From the NCBI GenBank assembly GCA_020050695.1, contig JAGVKI010000014.1:1-12951 (forward strand): a stretch of 12,951 nt of DNA, written 5' to 3'. The notes beneath the pieces are model-generated. The model had not been told where the DNA came from, searched no databases, and worked only from the letters and a program-made list of their open reading frames with translations. Each line of letters starts with the position of its first letter. Position 1 is the first letter of the stretch. Shown here in pieces: positions 1 to 6,056 of this stretch. This stretch comes from Alphaproteobacteria bacterium. Lineage in GTDB: Bacteria > Pseudomonadota > Alphaproteobacteria > Rickettsiales > SXRF01. A program made the translations under genes and the position numbers.

Positions 1-638
1 AAGCACAGTTTGCAGAAGCCTATCTCGATGACCACAAGCTGGTGGTCGATGACGGCAAATATGACCAGTCCTATTTAAATGACTTATCGCCTGACCAGCG
101 GCGCCAGCTTGAACTTCTCGGCGATGAGGCACATAAACCCAAAAAACGAAAACGCGATGATGACAGCGATAAGCCCTGGTCAGCCAGGTTCCAGCAACGC
201 CAGAAAAACAACGCCCGCCACAAAGAAATGGCTAATGCCTTTGAACTGACCGGGGATCCTGAACTGGATATGATGGTAGACCCGTCAGAATTTCGCCGCG
301 TCCTCGACCTGGTGCATGCAAAGCGCCATCTGGACAACGCTTACGAAGACTTCTTGCAGGCTTTTGACGCAGGAACGCCCCTTGCCCAGCGACATAAGCT
401 TTTAGAGATGCTCGAGCATCTGGGCGATCTCGATAGGGAAATCGGTTACAGCAAAACCGATCCGAATATCGAAGAAAACATCAAGAAAGGCCCCCTGGTG
501 GAATATAAAATGGACGTCGGCGTAATAGCTAACGCATTGTCTGAAATAAGTACTGTGCTTAATGATCATCTGGGCATAAAAAACCAGCTTGCCAACGGCC
601 TGCGTGATGATCCATTATTGGGCCAGTTTTTACGATAA
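1..638 (+). CDS. Hypothetical hydrophilic protein, 5'-truncated by the window edge
   Basis: I do not recognise this protein. The reading frame is open from base 3 to the TAA at 636-638. The codons before the first possible start (GTG at 42) read like ordinary protein and no Shine-Dalgarno stands before 42, so the gene probably begins outside the window. Counting from that GTG there are 198 residues: very charged, no membrane segment, no signal peptide visible in this part. A lysine/arginine-rich patch lies at residues 32-38, directly before an acidic run, and is followed by a Gln/Arg/Lys-rich stretch. The second half (about residues 85-190) is Leu-rich and looks helical or coiled. It lies 44 bases upstream of gapR on the same strand and may be cotranscribed. 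A cytoplasmic or nucleic-acid-associated role is only a guess from composition. Confidence 0.75.
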   Translation, partial: AQFAEAYLDDHKLVVDDGKYDQSYLNDLSPDQRRQLELLGDEAHKPKKRKRDDDSDKPWSARFQQRQKNNARHKEMANAFELTGDPELDMMVDPSEFRRVLDLVHAKRHLDNAYEDFLQAFDAGTPLAQRHKLLEMLEHLGDLDREIGYSKTDPNIEENIKKGPLVEYKMDVGVIANALSEISTVLNDHLGIKNQLANGLRDDPLLGQFLR

Positions 639-668
639 CATGATTTCAATTTTTTATTTTAAGACTTC

Positions 669-673
669 GGGAG
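669..673 (+). promoter_or_regulatory. Ribosome binding site of gapR
   Basis: GGGAG stands 9 bases before the ATG at 683 and fixes that start. The stretch before it (about 645-662) is T-rich but contains no convincing hairpin, so I see no clear terminator after the upstream gene. Confidence 0.6.
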
Positions 674-682
674 CACTACACC

Positions 683-955
683 ATGGCTAAAAAAGCAGGC
701 GGCCTTGCCGTTGACCAACTCAAAAGCATCATCGCACGCGTTGAAAAGCTGGAAGAAGAAAAAGTAGGCATCAGCGCCGATATCCGCGACGTATTTGCCG
801 AAGCAAAAGGCAATGGCTTTGACGTGAAAGCGATCCGCAGCATCCTCAAAATCCGCAAGATGGACGCCAGCGAACGCGAAGAACAGGAAACCATTCTGGA
901 CACCTACCTGCACGCCCTTGGCATGCTTCCGGAATACGAGGAAGAAGCAGCGTAA
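683..955 (+). CDS. gapR: GapR family DNA-binding protein (DUF2312)
   Basis: A 90-residue protein that matches GapR of Alphaproteobacteria in length and pattern. The N-terminal helix with the DQLKSIIARVEKLEEEK segment (residues 11-27) forms the coiled-coil dimerisation part. The basic second half with AIRSILKIRKMD (50-61) and a C-terminal helix with LDTYLHALGM (72-81) follow. In Caulobacter GapR is a nucleoid-associated protein that clamps overtwisted, AT-rich DNA ahead of polymerases and helps topoisomerases during replication and transcription. The ATG at 683 has a well-placed GGGAG. The stop lies 3 bases before the TTG of the miaA-like gene, so both are probably on one transcript. The family assignment is strong; the cellular role is taken from the family. 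Confidence 0.93.
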   Translation: MAKKAGGLAVDQLKSIIARVEKLEEEKVGISADIRDVFAEAKGNGFDVKAIRSILKIRKMDASEREEQETILDTYLHALGMLPEYEEEAA

Positions 956-958
956 TAC

Positions 959-1837
959 TTGCCTGAAGCCTCCCCCAGCGTCCTTTACATTTGCGGTCCG
1001 ACCGGCGGTGGTAAAACGGCACTGAGTATTGATATTTCGCGGCATATCCCTAACGCGATCTTTATCAACGCTGATACCATGCAGATGTATCAGGGACTTG
1101 AGTGTATGTCAGGCACGCCCTCTCCTGCGGAACTGTCTCAAATAGAGCACCGCCTGTTTGGCGTACTGCGAAGTGGGGATGCCTGCAGCCGTAGCCGATG
1201 GCTCGATATGGCAAAGCATGAAATCGAGGATGCGCTAGCACAGGGAAAGATACCCATACTTATTGGCGGTTCGCGCTCTTTCGCAGCCGAGCTTGCAAAA
1301 GCCGCCTATGGCCTCCAACTGGATGTAACGATGGATAACGCCATCACATACCCTCAAGAAGGTACTACTACGCACTTTCCGTACCAGTTATCAGCGATTG
1401 TGTTGGCACCGCCTGCCAATAAAGTCAACGCTGGAATTACCTATAAAATAGCAAATGATTTTGATCTCGCCATTGATGCTGTAACGGCAGCCAAGCTAGC
1501 TGGCCATGACTTCCAGAAGGGCGCAGGCATTACTATTGGCACTCGTGAAATAAACGCCTATCTCGATGGCAGTATAACCCGTCAGCACGCTATAGAAACA
1601 ACTACCATACGTGCTATCCGCTATGCTGAAGAACAATATGCACTATTTGCTAAACTGGAAGATGCTATCAACCAGGCAAATCCTGGCAGTGCTCTGCGAA
1701 TCACCTCTACAGTGCCCGATGAACGGGTCAGGCAGGCGATAGGGTTTATACAAAAACATTTTACGCAAGCTGCATCTAATAAATGGAGCCATTTAGCTGC
1801 AAAAACAAGCAAGCCCATAGGCCCCATATCCTTATAG
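959..1837 (+). CDS. miaA: Divergent MiaA-like tRNA dimethylallyltransferase
   Basis: MiaA transfers a dimethylallyl group to the N6 of A37 in tRNAs that read UNN codons. The N-terminal half is clearly of this family. A Walker A loop GPTGGGKT lies at residues 13-20, and the substrate motif NADTMQMYQG at 37-46 carries the presumed catalytic Asp39. GTPSP (52-56) and H64 match the following conserved block, and IPILIGGS (98-105) matches the LVGGT strand. The end also fits: GTREINAYLDG (194-204) and RYAEEQ (221-226) correspond to GYREL..YL.G and RYAKRQ. The start must be the TTG at 959, because the next in-frame ATG lies beyond the Walker A loop. A purine-rich GAGGAAG sits upstream inside gapR. 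Odd points: the stretch between the GGS strand and the IVLAPP strand (147-152) is only about 38 residues, and the usual RALE(V) and TWFR signatures are missing. It may be a specialised or weakened paralogue. Confidence 0.8.
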   Translation: MPEASPSVLYICGPTGGGKTALSIDISRHIPNAIFINADTMQMYQGLECMSGTPSPAELSQIEHRLFGVLRSGDACSRSRWLDMAKHEIEDALAQGKIPILIGGSRSFAAELAKAAYGLQLDVTMDNAITYPQEGTTTHFPYQLSAIVLAPPANKVNAGITYKIANDFDLAIDAVTAAKLAGHDFQKGAGITIGTREINAYLDGSITRQHAIETTTIRAIRYAEEQYALFAKLEDAINQANPGSALRITSTVPDERVRQAIGFIQKHFTQAASNKWSHLAAKTSKPIGPISL

Positions 1838-1853
1838 CAGAACGCTACCTGTA

Positions 1854-2621
1854 TTAAGTAAAATCACGCAGTTCCATATATTTAGCCACGCGTGCAAAAC
1901 GCGCGTAGGCATATTGCATGGCATATATAAAGCCGCGCCTGCCGCGTAGCACATAGCCGCGCAGTATGTAGGTCTTGAAAAAGGCCATGGGAAATTCGGT
2001 GAGTAGTCTCAGGCATGGAAATTTCAGGCCTTTGATTTGCAGGTTATCGGCCTGGGCGCTGGTATAGCTGTTCATTTTATCTATGGCGTGCGAGAGGCTG
2101 CGGAACGAACGGTGCAGCACCGGCTGCGTGAGCATGGCGGTCAGCGCTGCCTCAATCTGTACCGAGTCATGCACCGGGCTGTCGGAAAAACGCCCTTCTT
2201 TTTTGTTATACAAACGCAGCACAAAATTCGTATGCGCGTTAAATACCAGCTTCTCTTCGCCCGGCAACAGGTCGCGTATACGCAGCACATAGCCAGCCAT
2301 TATTGGGTTTCCCTTGCTGAAAAGCTCTATGATTTCCTGGGCAAGCTGCGGCGTTACTTCTTCATCAGCATCGAGATTGAGCACCCAGTCATTGCGGCAC
2401 TGGTCTTCACCGAAGCGCTTTTGCAGGCCGTAGCCCTCCCAGCCGTGATATTGCGCGCGTGCGCCCAGCGTCTGCGCCAATGCCATGGTGCCATCAGTGC
2501 TGCCGCTATCAATAACAATCACCTCATCGACCCATTCGCGTACGCTTTCAATAGCGCGGCCAATGCGATCGATTTCATTATGGGCAATGATAAAAACGGA
2601 AAGAGGTAGTTTAATGGTCAT
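1854..2621 (-). CDS. Family 2 glycosyltransferase, LPS-core WaaE/KdtX type
   Basis: A 255-residue cytoplasmic GT-A fold enzyme. The N-terminus LSVFIIAHNE (residues 7-16) is the nucleotide-sugar binding strand. DSGSTDGT (38-45) is the hallmark GT2 loop, and LDADEE (83-88) contains the DxD motif that holds the metal and the diphosphate. The following RLYNKK and HDSV segments and the basic, amphipathic C-terminus are typical of the WaaE/KdtX subgroup, which adds glucose or another hexose to the inner core of lipopolysaccharide. No membrane anchor is present; the C-terminal Arg/aromatic-rich helix may touch the inner membrane. The ATG at 2621 has no evident Shine-Dalgarno. The gene ends 17 bases from the convergent miaA-like gene and starts divergently from a GT4 gene, which supports a surface-glycan locus. 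The acceptor and sugar cannot be read from the sequence. Confidence 0.87.
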   Translation of the reverse strand: MTIKLPLSVFIIAHNEIDRIGRAIESVREWVDEVIVIDSGSTDGTMALAQTLGARAQYHGWEGYGLQKRFGEDQCRNDWVLNLDADEEVTPQLAQEIIELFSKGNPIMAGYVLRIRDLLPGEEKLVFNAHTNFVLRLYNKKEGRFSDSPVHDSVQIEAALTAMLTQPVLHRSFRSLSHAIDKMNSYTSAQADNLQIKGLKFPCLRLLTEFPMAFFKTYILRGYVLRGRRGFIYAMQYAYARFARVAKYMELRDFT

Positions 2622-2652
2622 ACAAATAACTGTACGGGTTGCTAGGGATAGG

Positions 2653-2658
2653 TATAAT
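2653..2658 (+). promoter_or_regulatory. Candidate -10 element of the GT4/GT-C operon
   Basis: A perfect TATAAT lies in the intergenic region between the divergent GT2 and GT4 genes, and would start a transcript near 2665 with a leader of about 60 bases. The hexamer 17 bases upstream (2630-2635, CTGTAC) is a poor -35, so the promoter is tentative. Confidence 0.4.
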
Positions 2659-2711
2659 TTGCACCCAAAGGCTTAAAAAGCAAAGACTAAAAACATGGCC
2701 AAGCGCCAAAT

Positions 2712-2715
2712 GGAG
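2712..2715 (+). promoter_or_regulatory. Ribosome binding site that selects the GTG start of the GT4 gene
   Basis: GGAG lies 8 bases before the GTG at 2724 but only 2 bases before the in-frame TTG at 2718. The spacing favours GTG as the true start. Confidence 0.6.
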
Positions 2716-2723
2716 AGTTGCCA

Positions 2724-3776
2724 GTGCATATCCTCAATATCATGCTAAGCCGGGGAAGTGGCGGCATCGAGCAGGCATTTGTCGATTACTGCGAAGGCCT
2801 GCAGCAGCGCGGCCATCGCATTACGGCGGTGACCCACCCAGCCGCCGCAGTGAACAAGCAACTCGAAGCCATTGGCGTATCCATCATTAGCCTGCGCAAT
2901 TTCGGCGAATGGGACCCGCTGGCCGTTCACAGGCTACGCAAGCAGATTGGAATATTACATCCTGATATTGCCATAGCCCATGCTGGCCGCGCCTTCATAC
3001 TCGCACGCAAGGCCATTACCAACCAATGCCCTCTGGTAGGCGTTGCCCATAATTACAATGCGCGCATCAGCCGTTTTGCAAAGGCAGATGGAACCTTTTC
3101 CATCACCCATGACCTGATCCGCCACCTTACGACACTTGGCCTACAGGAAAGCCGTATTTTCCATATCCCGAACATGGTGCGCTGCCATGAATTGCCGCAC
3201 CGTGAATCCCGGCACAAACCGCCTGTTATCGGTGCCATGGGGCGCTTTGTAAAAAAGAAGGGATTTGACGTATTCATTGATGCGCTGACACTGGTCAAGC
3301 ATCGCGGGTATAATTTCAAGGCCATACTCGCAGGTAGCGGCGCTGAGGAAAAAGCCCTGCGCGCCAAGATACGCGAAGCAGGCCTTGAAAACATTGTCAG
3401 CATGCCGGGCTGGGTAGAAGATAAGAAAGAATTTTTTAATAGCATAGATGTTTTCTGCCTGCCATCACTGCACGAGCCGTTTGGCATTGTGTTGCTGGAA
3501 GCGTTCATCCACGGGGTTCCCGTCATCTCCACCGACAGTGAAGGCCCACGCGATTTCATTACAGCGAATTTTGATGCGCTGGTTGTGCGTACCGGCAGCT
3601 CTATCGACATCGCCGATGCGATTATCAAAATGCTAGACGGCGAACATATGGCCGATGAACTGGCCGCCAATGCCTTTGCCAAAGCCAAAACGACCTATTC
3701 GATTGACGGTATCAGCGGGCGTATTGAAAAAGCGCTGCTTGCGGTTATCACCCGCTGGCGTAGCAAATCCGCATGA
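2724..3776 (+). CDS. Family 4 glycosyltransferase (GT-B fold)
   Basis: About 350 residues with the two-domain GT-B layout. The N-terminal acceptor domain starts with HILNIMLSRGSGGIEQAF, the glycine-rich loop typical of GT4 enzymes. The donor-binding C-terminal domain has GAMGRFVKKKGFDVFIDAL (residues 172-190, counted from the TTG at 2718) and LAGSG (204-208). It also has the E-x7-E motif, E253 to E261, in HEPFGIVLLEAF. Such enzymes are retaining glycosyltransferases that use nucleotide sugars at the cytoplasmic face of the membrane, commonly in LPS core, O-antigen or capsule synthesis. The start is placed at GTG 2724 because of the GGAG spacing. The stop overlaps the next gene by ATGA, so both are translationally coupled. 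Sugar specificity is unknown. Confidence 0.88.
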   Translation: MHILNIMLSRGSGGIEQAFVDYCEGLQQRGHRITAVTHPAAAVNKQLEAIGVSIISLRNFGEWDPLAVHRLRKQIGILHPDIAIAHAGRAFILARKAITNQCPLVGVAHNYNARISRFAKADGTFSITHDLIRHLTTLGLQESRIFHIPNMVRCHELPHRESRHKPPVIGAMGRFVKKKGFDVFIDALTLVKHRGYNFKAILAGSGAEEKALRAKIREAGLENIVSMPGWVEDKKEFFNSIDVFCLPSLHEPFGIVLLEAFIHGVPVISTDSEGPRDFITANFDALVVRTGSSIDIADAIIKMLDGEHMADELAANAFAKAKTTYSIDGISGRIEKALLAVITRWRSKSA

Positions 3777-5224
3777 GCAGTCAGCCCGTAGCCTGCAAAT
3801 TTCAGTGGCCTGTCTTTTTACTATTTGCAGCTACCGTACTTACTACTAACGGCCTGATTGCCTATTTCCTCGACGGTGCATTTTATTATTACCAGCCCCT
3901 CAATTACTCCCTGATCGGGGTTGCATGGGTGGGCGTTCTCGTCCGCCTGCGCTTCCACCCGGTTATTATTGGCCTGTCATTACTATCAATGACATTCTCG
4001 CTACTTCTTACCTCTACGCGCGACCCTGCATTCGATACCTATGACTGGGTGGGCCACCATTATTATATCACTTATATACTAAAGAATGGCTACCCCCCGC
4101 TACCTACCGATGGGTGGTCATCCCAGCATCCACCACTATATTATTACATTGCAGCACTGGTGCTTGGTTCTGGCATTGGGCAACAGCTATATACTCTGGC
4201 AGGGCTTAAATTGCTGACCTGCATCTGCATGCGCATGTTTTCTTTATTTGGACTGCTGTTAATACGCATGATGGTGCGTAGAAAATATATGCAATGGCTG
4301 TGTTCTGCCATGCTGCTGTTCTGGCCGCGCCTAGTTACGATAGGTGGATTTATTAATAACGACCCACTCGCCTACAGCTTTTGTGCTATCGCTACTTATT
4401 TTCTTTTCCGCTGGCGCATGGAAAACTTTCGTTCTGAGTGGTTAGGAACCGCTTTATGGGCATGCGCCTTAATGATGCTGACTAAAACCAATGCTGTCGT
4501 GCCGCTGGCGGCTATCGGACTTAGCGCTGCTTACGCACTTGCACGCGGCAATATTCGCTTTTTATCGCTGCGGGAGCGGAAAATTATTTGTCCGGCATTA
4601 TTTGTTTTTGTTTCGGCAAGCTATAGCTTTGGGCGTATCCTCTATAACATCCCCGATGCCGTGAGCATTTTCTCGCCTAATGTTGCATGGGACCCTATCC
4701 GTGATATAATCACACAGCAGCGCACACTATATAACCTATTCTATTTTGATGTGGCGCATTTTATGACGCAAACGGGCTTCAATATCCGCTCTGATAAAAT
4801 GCCTTTCTGGAATGCCTATGCGTTTCAATTTTTAGGTGTCCCCCTTACTACAGGGTTGAATCTCTGGCCCTATTACGCGCGCATATTTCTCCTGTCGTGG
4901 GCAGGAATGCTTTGCTATGGAAGCATCGTGTTATATCGCGCAAAGGCATTACCCTTAATGTTACTTGCCTGCGTTGCGCTTGCCCTGGTTGCCCAATGGG
5001 GATTTTATTTCTCGGTAATGACGAATCCGTCCACGCATCCACGCTATACGCTATCGTTTCTGCTTCCTACCTTGCTGGCGCTACAGGGGGTGATCCTTGA
5101 GCGTACAAGTCAGCCATCGCATATCACATTCAATCGCGGCCTTATCTTCTTAGCTTACGGCATGACGGTGGGGATAATTGCCCAAATGACATTGGTGGTT
5201 TTTACGAAGGCGGGAATTTACTAG
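3773..5224 (+). CDS. Polytopic GT-C type membrane glycosyltransferase (PMT/ArnT-like)
   Basis: A 483-residue integral membrane protein with many hydrophobic segments from residue 13 onward. After the first helices comes a periplasmic loop, DPAFDTYDW (84-92), with acidic residues where GT-C enzymes carry their catalytic Asp. Next are SQHPPLYYYIAALV (117-130), NNDPLAYSF (195-203) and LTKTNAVVPLAA (236-247), all recurring signatures of the PMT_2/GT39-like group. These enzymes transfer sugars from polyprenyl-phosphate carriers to glycolipid, polysaccharide or protein acceptors on the periplasmic side. The ATG at 3773 overlaps the TGA of the GT4 gene and has no strong own Shine-Dalgarno, as expected for coupled translation. 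Its TAG shares the tetramer CTAG with the stop of pyrF on the other strand. The donor and acceptor are not known. Confidence 0.82.
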   Translation: MSSQPVACKFQWPVFLLFAATVLTTNGLIAYFLDGAFYYYQPLNYSLIGVAWVGVLVRLRFHPVIIGLSLLSMTFSLLLTSTRDPAFDTYDWVGHHYYITYILKNGYPPLPTDGWSSQHPPLYYYIAALVLGSGIGQQLYTLAGLKLLTCICMRMFSLFGLLLIRMMVRRKYMQWLCSAMLLFWPRLVTIGGFINNDPLAYSFCAIATYFLFRWRMENFRSEWLGTALWACALMMLTKTNAVVPLAAIGLSAAYALARGNIRFLSLRERKIICPALFVFVSASYSFGRILYNIPDAVSIFSPNVAWDPIRDIITQQRTLYNLFYFDVAHFMTQTGFNIRSDKMPFWNAYAFQFLGVPLTTGLNLWPYYARIFLLSWAGMLCYGSIVLYRAKALPLMLLACVALALVAQWGFYFSVMTNPSTHPRYTLSFLLPTLLALQGVILERTSQPSHITFNRGLIFLAYGMTVGIIAQMTLVVFTKAGIY

Positions 5225-5928
5225 CGAAGTTCGCTGCAAATGGCTACGGCGGCTGCCGCAGGATCTGCCGCTTCGGTAATCGGCCTGCCAATTACCAGGT
5301 AATCAGCGCCTAAATCCACCGCCTGACGCGGGGTCATGATGCGTTTCTGGTCACCGGTGGCGCTACCTGCCGGGCGAATGCCGGGAACCACAAGCTTAAA
5401 ATCCCTGCCACAGGTTTTGCGGATCAGTTCGATTTCATGCGGCGAACAAACCACACCATCCAGGCCAGCTTCCTGCGCAAGTGATGCCAGGCGCTTCACC
5501 TGATCCGCCACAGCCACCGTAATACCAATGCCAGAAAGATCCTTTTCATCCATGCTGGTCAGCACGGTCACGCCCACTACAATCGGGCGGCGCTTTCCGG
5601 TTTTTACGGTATTGTCCGATGCAGCATCGGCAGCGGCTTTCATCATGTCGCAGCCACCTGCGGTATGCACGGTGAGGATAAACGTATCCAGCAGCGCAGT
5701 TGCCTTTACTGCTTTTGAAACCGTGTTGGGAATGTCATGGAATTTAAGATCCAGAAACACTGGCGCCTGAGTGTTTGCTACCTGCTGTACTCCGGCAGGG
5801 CCATTGGCGGTAAAAAATTCCAACCCTAATTTAAGCGCCCCCACCTTGCCTGCCAACTGGTCAGAAAGGCTTTTTGCCAAGGTAACATCGGTGGTATCAA
5901 CGGCGCAAATAACAGGATTATGGGACAT
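5221..5928 (-). CDS. pyrF: Orotidine-5'-phosphate decarboxylase
   Basis: PyrF decarboxylates OMP to UMP, the last step of de novo UMP synthesis, as a cytoplasmic TIM-barrel dimer. The signature FLDLKFHDIPNTV carries the catalytic Asp-Lys-Asp set (D62, K64, D67, counted from the upper ATG at 5934). Substrate-binding loops are HTAGG (90-94), VPGIRP (183-188) and VIGRPIT (214-220). About 235 residues is the normal length for the bacterial group 1 enzyme. Two ATG codons compete. The one at 5934 directly abuts the only purine-rich CGGA, while the one at 5928 lies 6 bases from it, so I place the start at 5928. The gene stands alone on its strand between two convergent or divergent plus-strand genes and is separated from pyrB and pyrC in the same window. 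Its stop overlaps that of the GT-C gene. Confidence 0.96.
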   Translation of the reverse strand: MSHNPVICAVDTTDVTLAKSLSDQLAGKVGALKLGLEFFTANGPAGVQQVANTQAPVFLDLKFHDIPNTVSKAVKATALLDTFILTVHTAGGCDMMKAAADAASDNTVKTGKRRPIVVGVTVLTSMDEKDLSGIGITVAVADQVKRLASLAQEAGLDGVVCSPHEIELIRKTCGRDFKLVVPGIRPAGSATGDQKRIMTPRQAVDLGADYLVIGRPITEAADPAAAAVAICSELR

Positions 5929-5955
5929 GGTCATTCCGTTTGATTTTTATAAGCC

Positions 5956-5968
5956 ATTGTTTAACAAT
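5956..5968. repeat. 13-bp perfect palindrome upstream of pyrF
   Basis: ATTGTT-T-AACAAT is a perfect inverted repeat with a 1-base centre, 27 bases before the favoured pyrF start. A weak minus-strand promoter (-35-like ATGACA at 5982-5987, with a -10-like sequence inside the palindrome) would be overlapped by it, so it could be an operator. AT-rich short palindromes also arise by chance. Confidence 0.3.
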
Positions 5969-6044
5969 AATCTGTGCGGATTGTCATTGGTTTTTTAGGC
6001 TTTAAATAATATTTCGCCTTTACCATGGGTTAACATACATTAAC

Positions 6045-6050
6045 TATAAT
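6045..6050 (+). promoter_or_regulatory. Candidate -10 element giving a leaderless transcript
   Basis: A perfect TATAAT ends 6 bases before the ATG at 6057. A transcript starting 7 bases after the hexamer would begin exactly at that ATG. No consensus -35 is seen at 17 bases; TTACCA at 6020-6025 would need a 19-base spacer. The AGGG at 6051-6054 is too close to the ATG to act as a normal Shine-Dalgarno. Confidence 0.4.
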
Positions 6051-6056
6051 AGGGAT

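Noticed and set aside
639..682. T-rich stretch after the first gene as a possible terminator
   Set aside because: There is no stable GC-rich stem before the T run, so it does not look like an intrinsic terminator.
659..1045. 128-residue minus-strand open frame over gapR
   Set aside because: The Phe-rich protein is the complement of the GapR Glu/Lys codons and would run through a well-supported gene and its ribosome site.
2037..2609. 190-residue plus-strand open frame across the GT2 gene
   Set aside because: It lies entirely opposite a clear GT2 enzyme with DSGSTDGT and DAD motifs, and its own protein shows no recognisable domain.
2667..2682. Short inverted repeat GCTT-AAA-AAGC in the GT2/GT4 intergenic region
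   Set aside because: Four-base arms in AT-rich DNA are expected by chance and the position fits neither terminator nor promoter well.
3053..3688. 211-residue minus-strand open frame inside the GT4 gene
   Set aside because: It is the antisense of conserved GT4 motifs, has Ser/Met/Arg-rich composition and no family resemblance or ribosome site.
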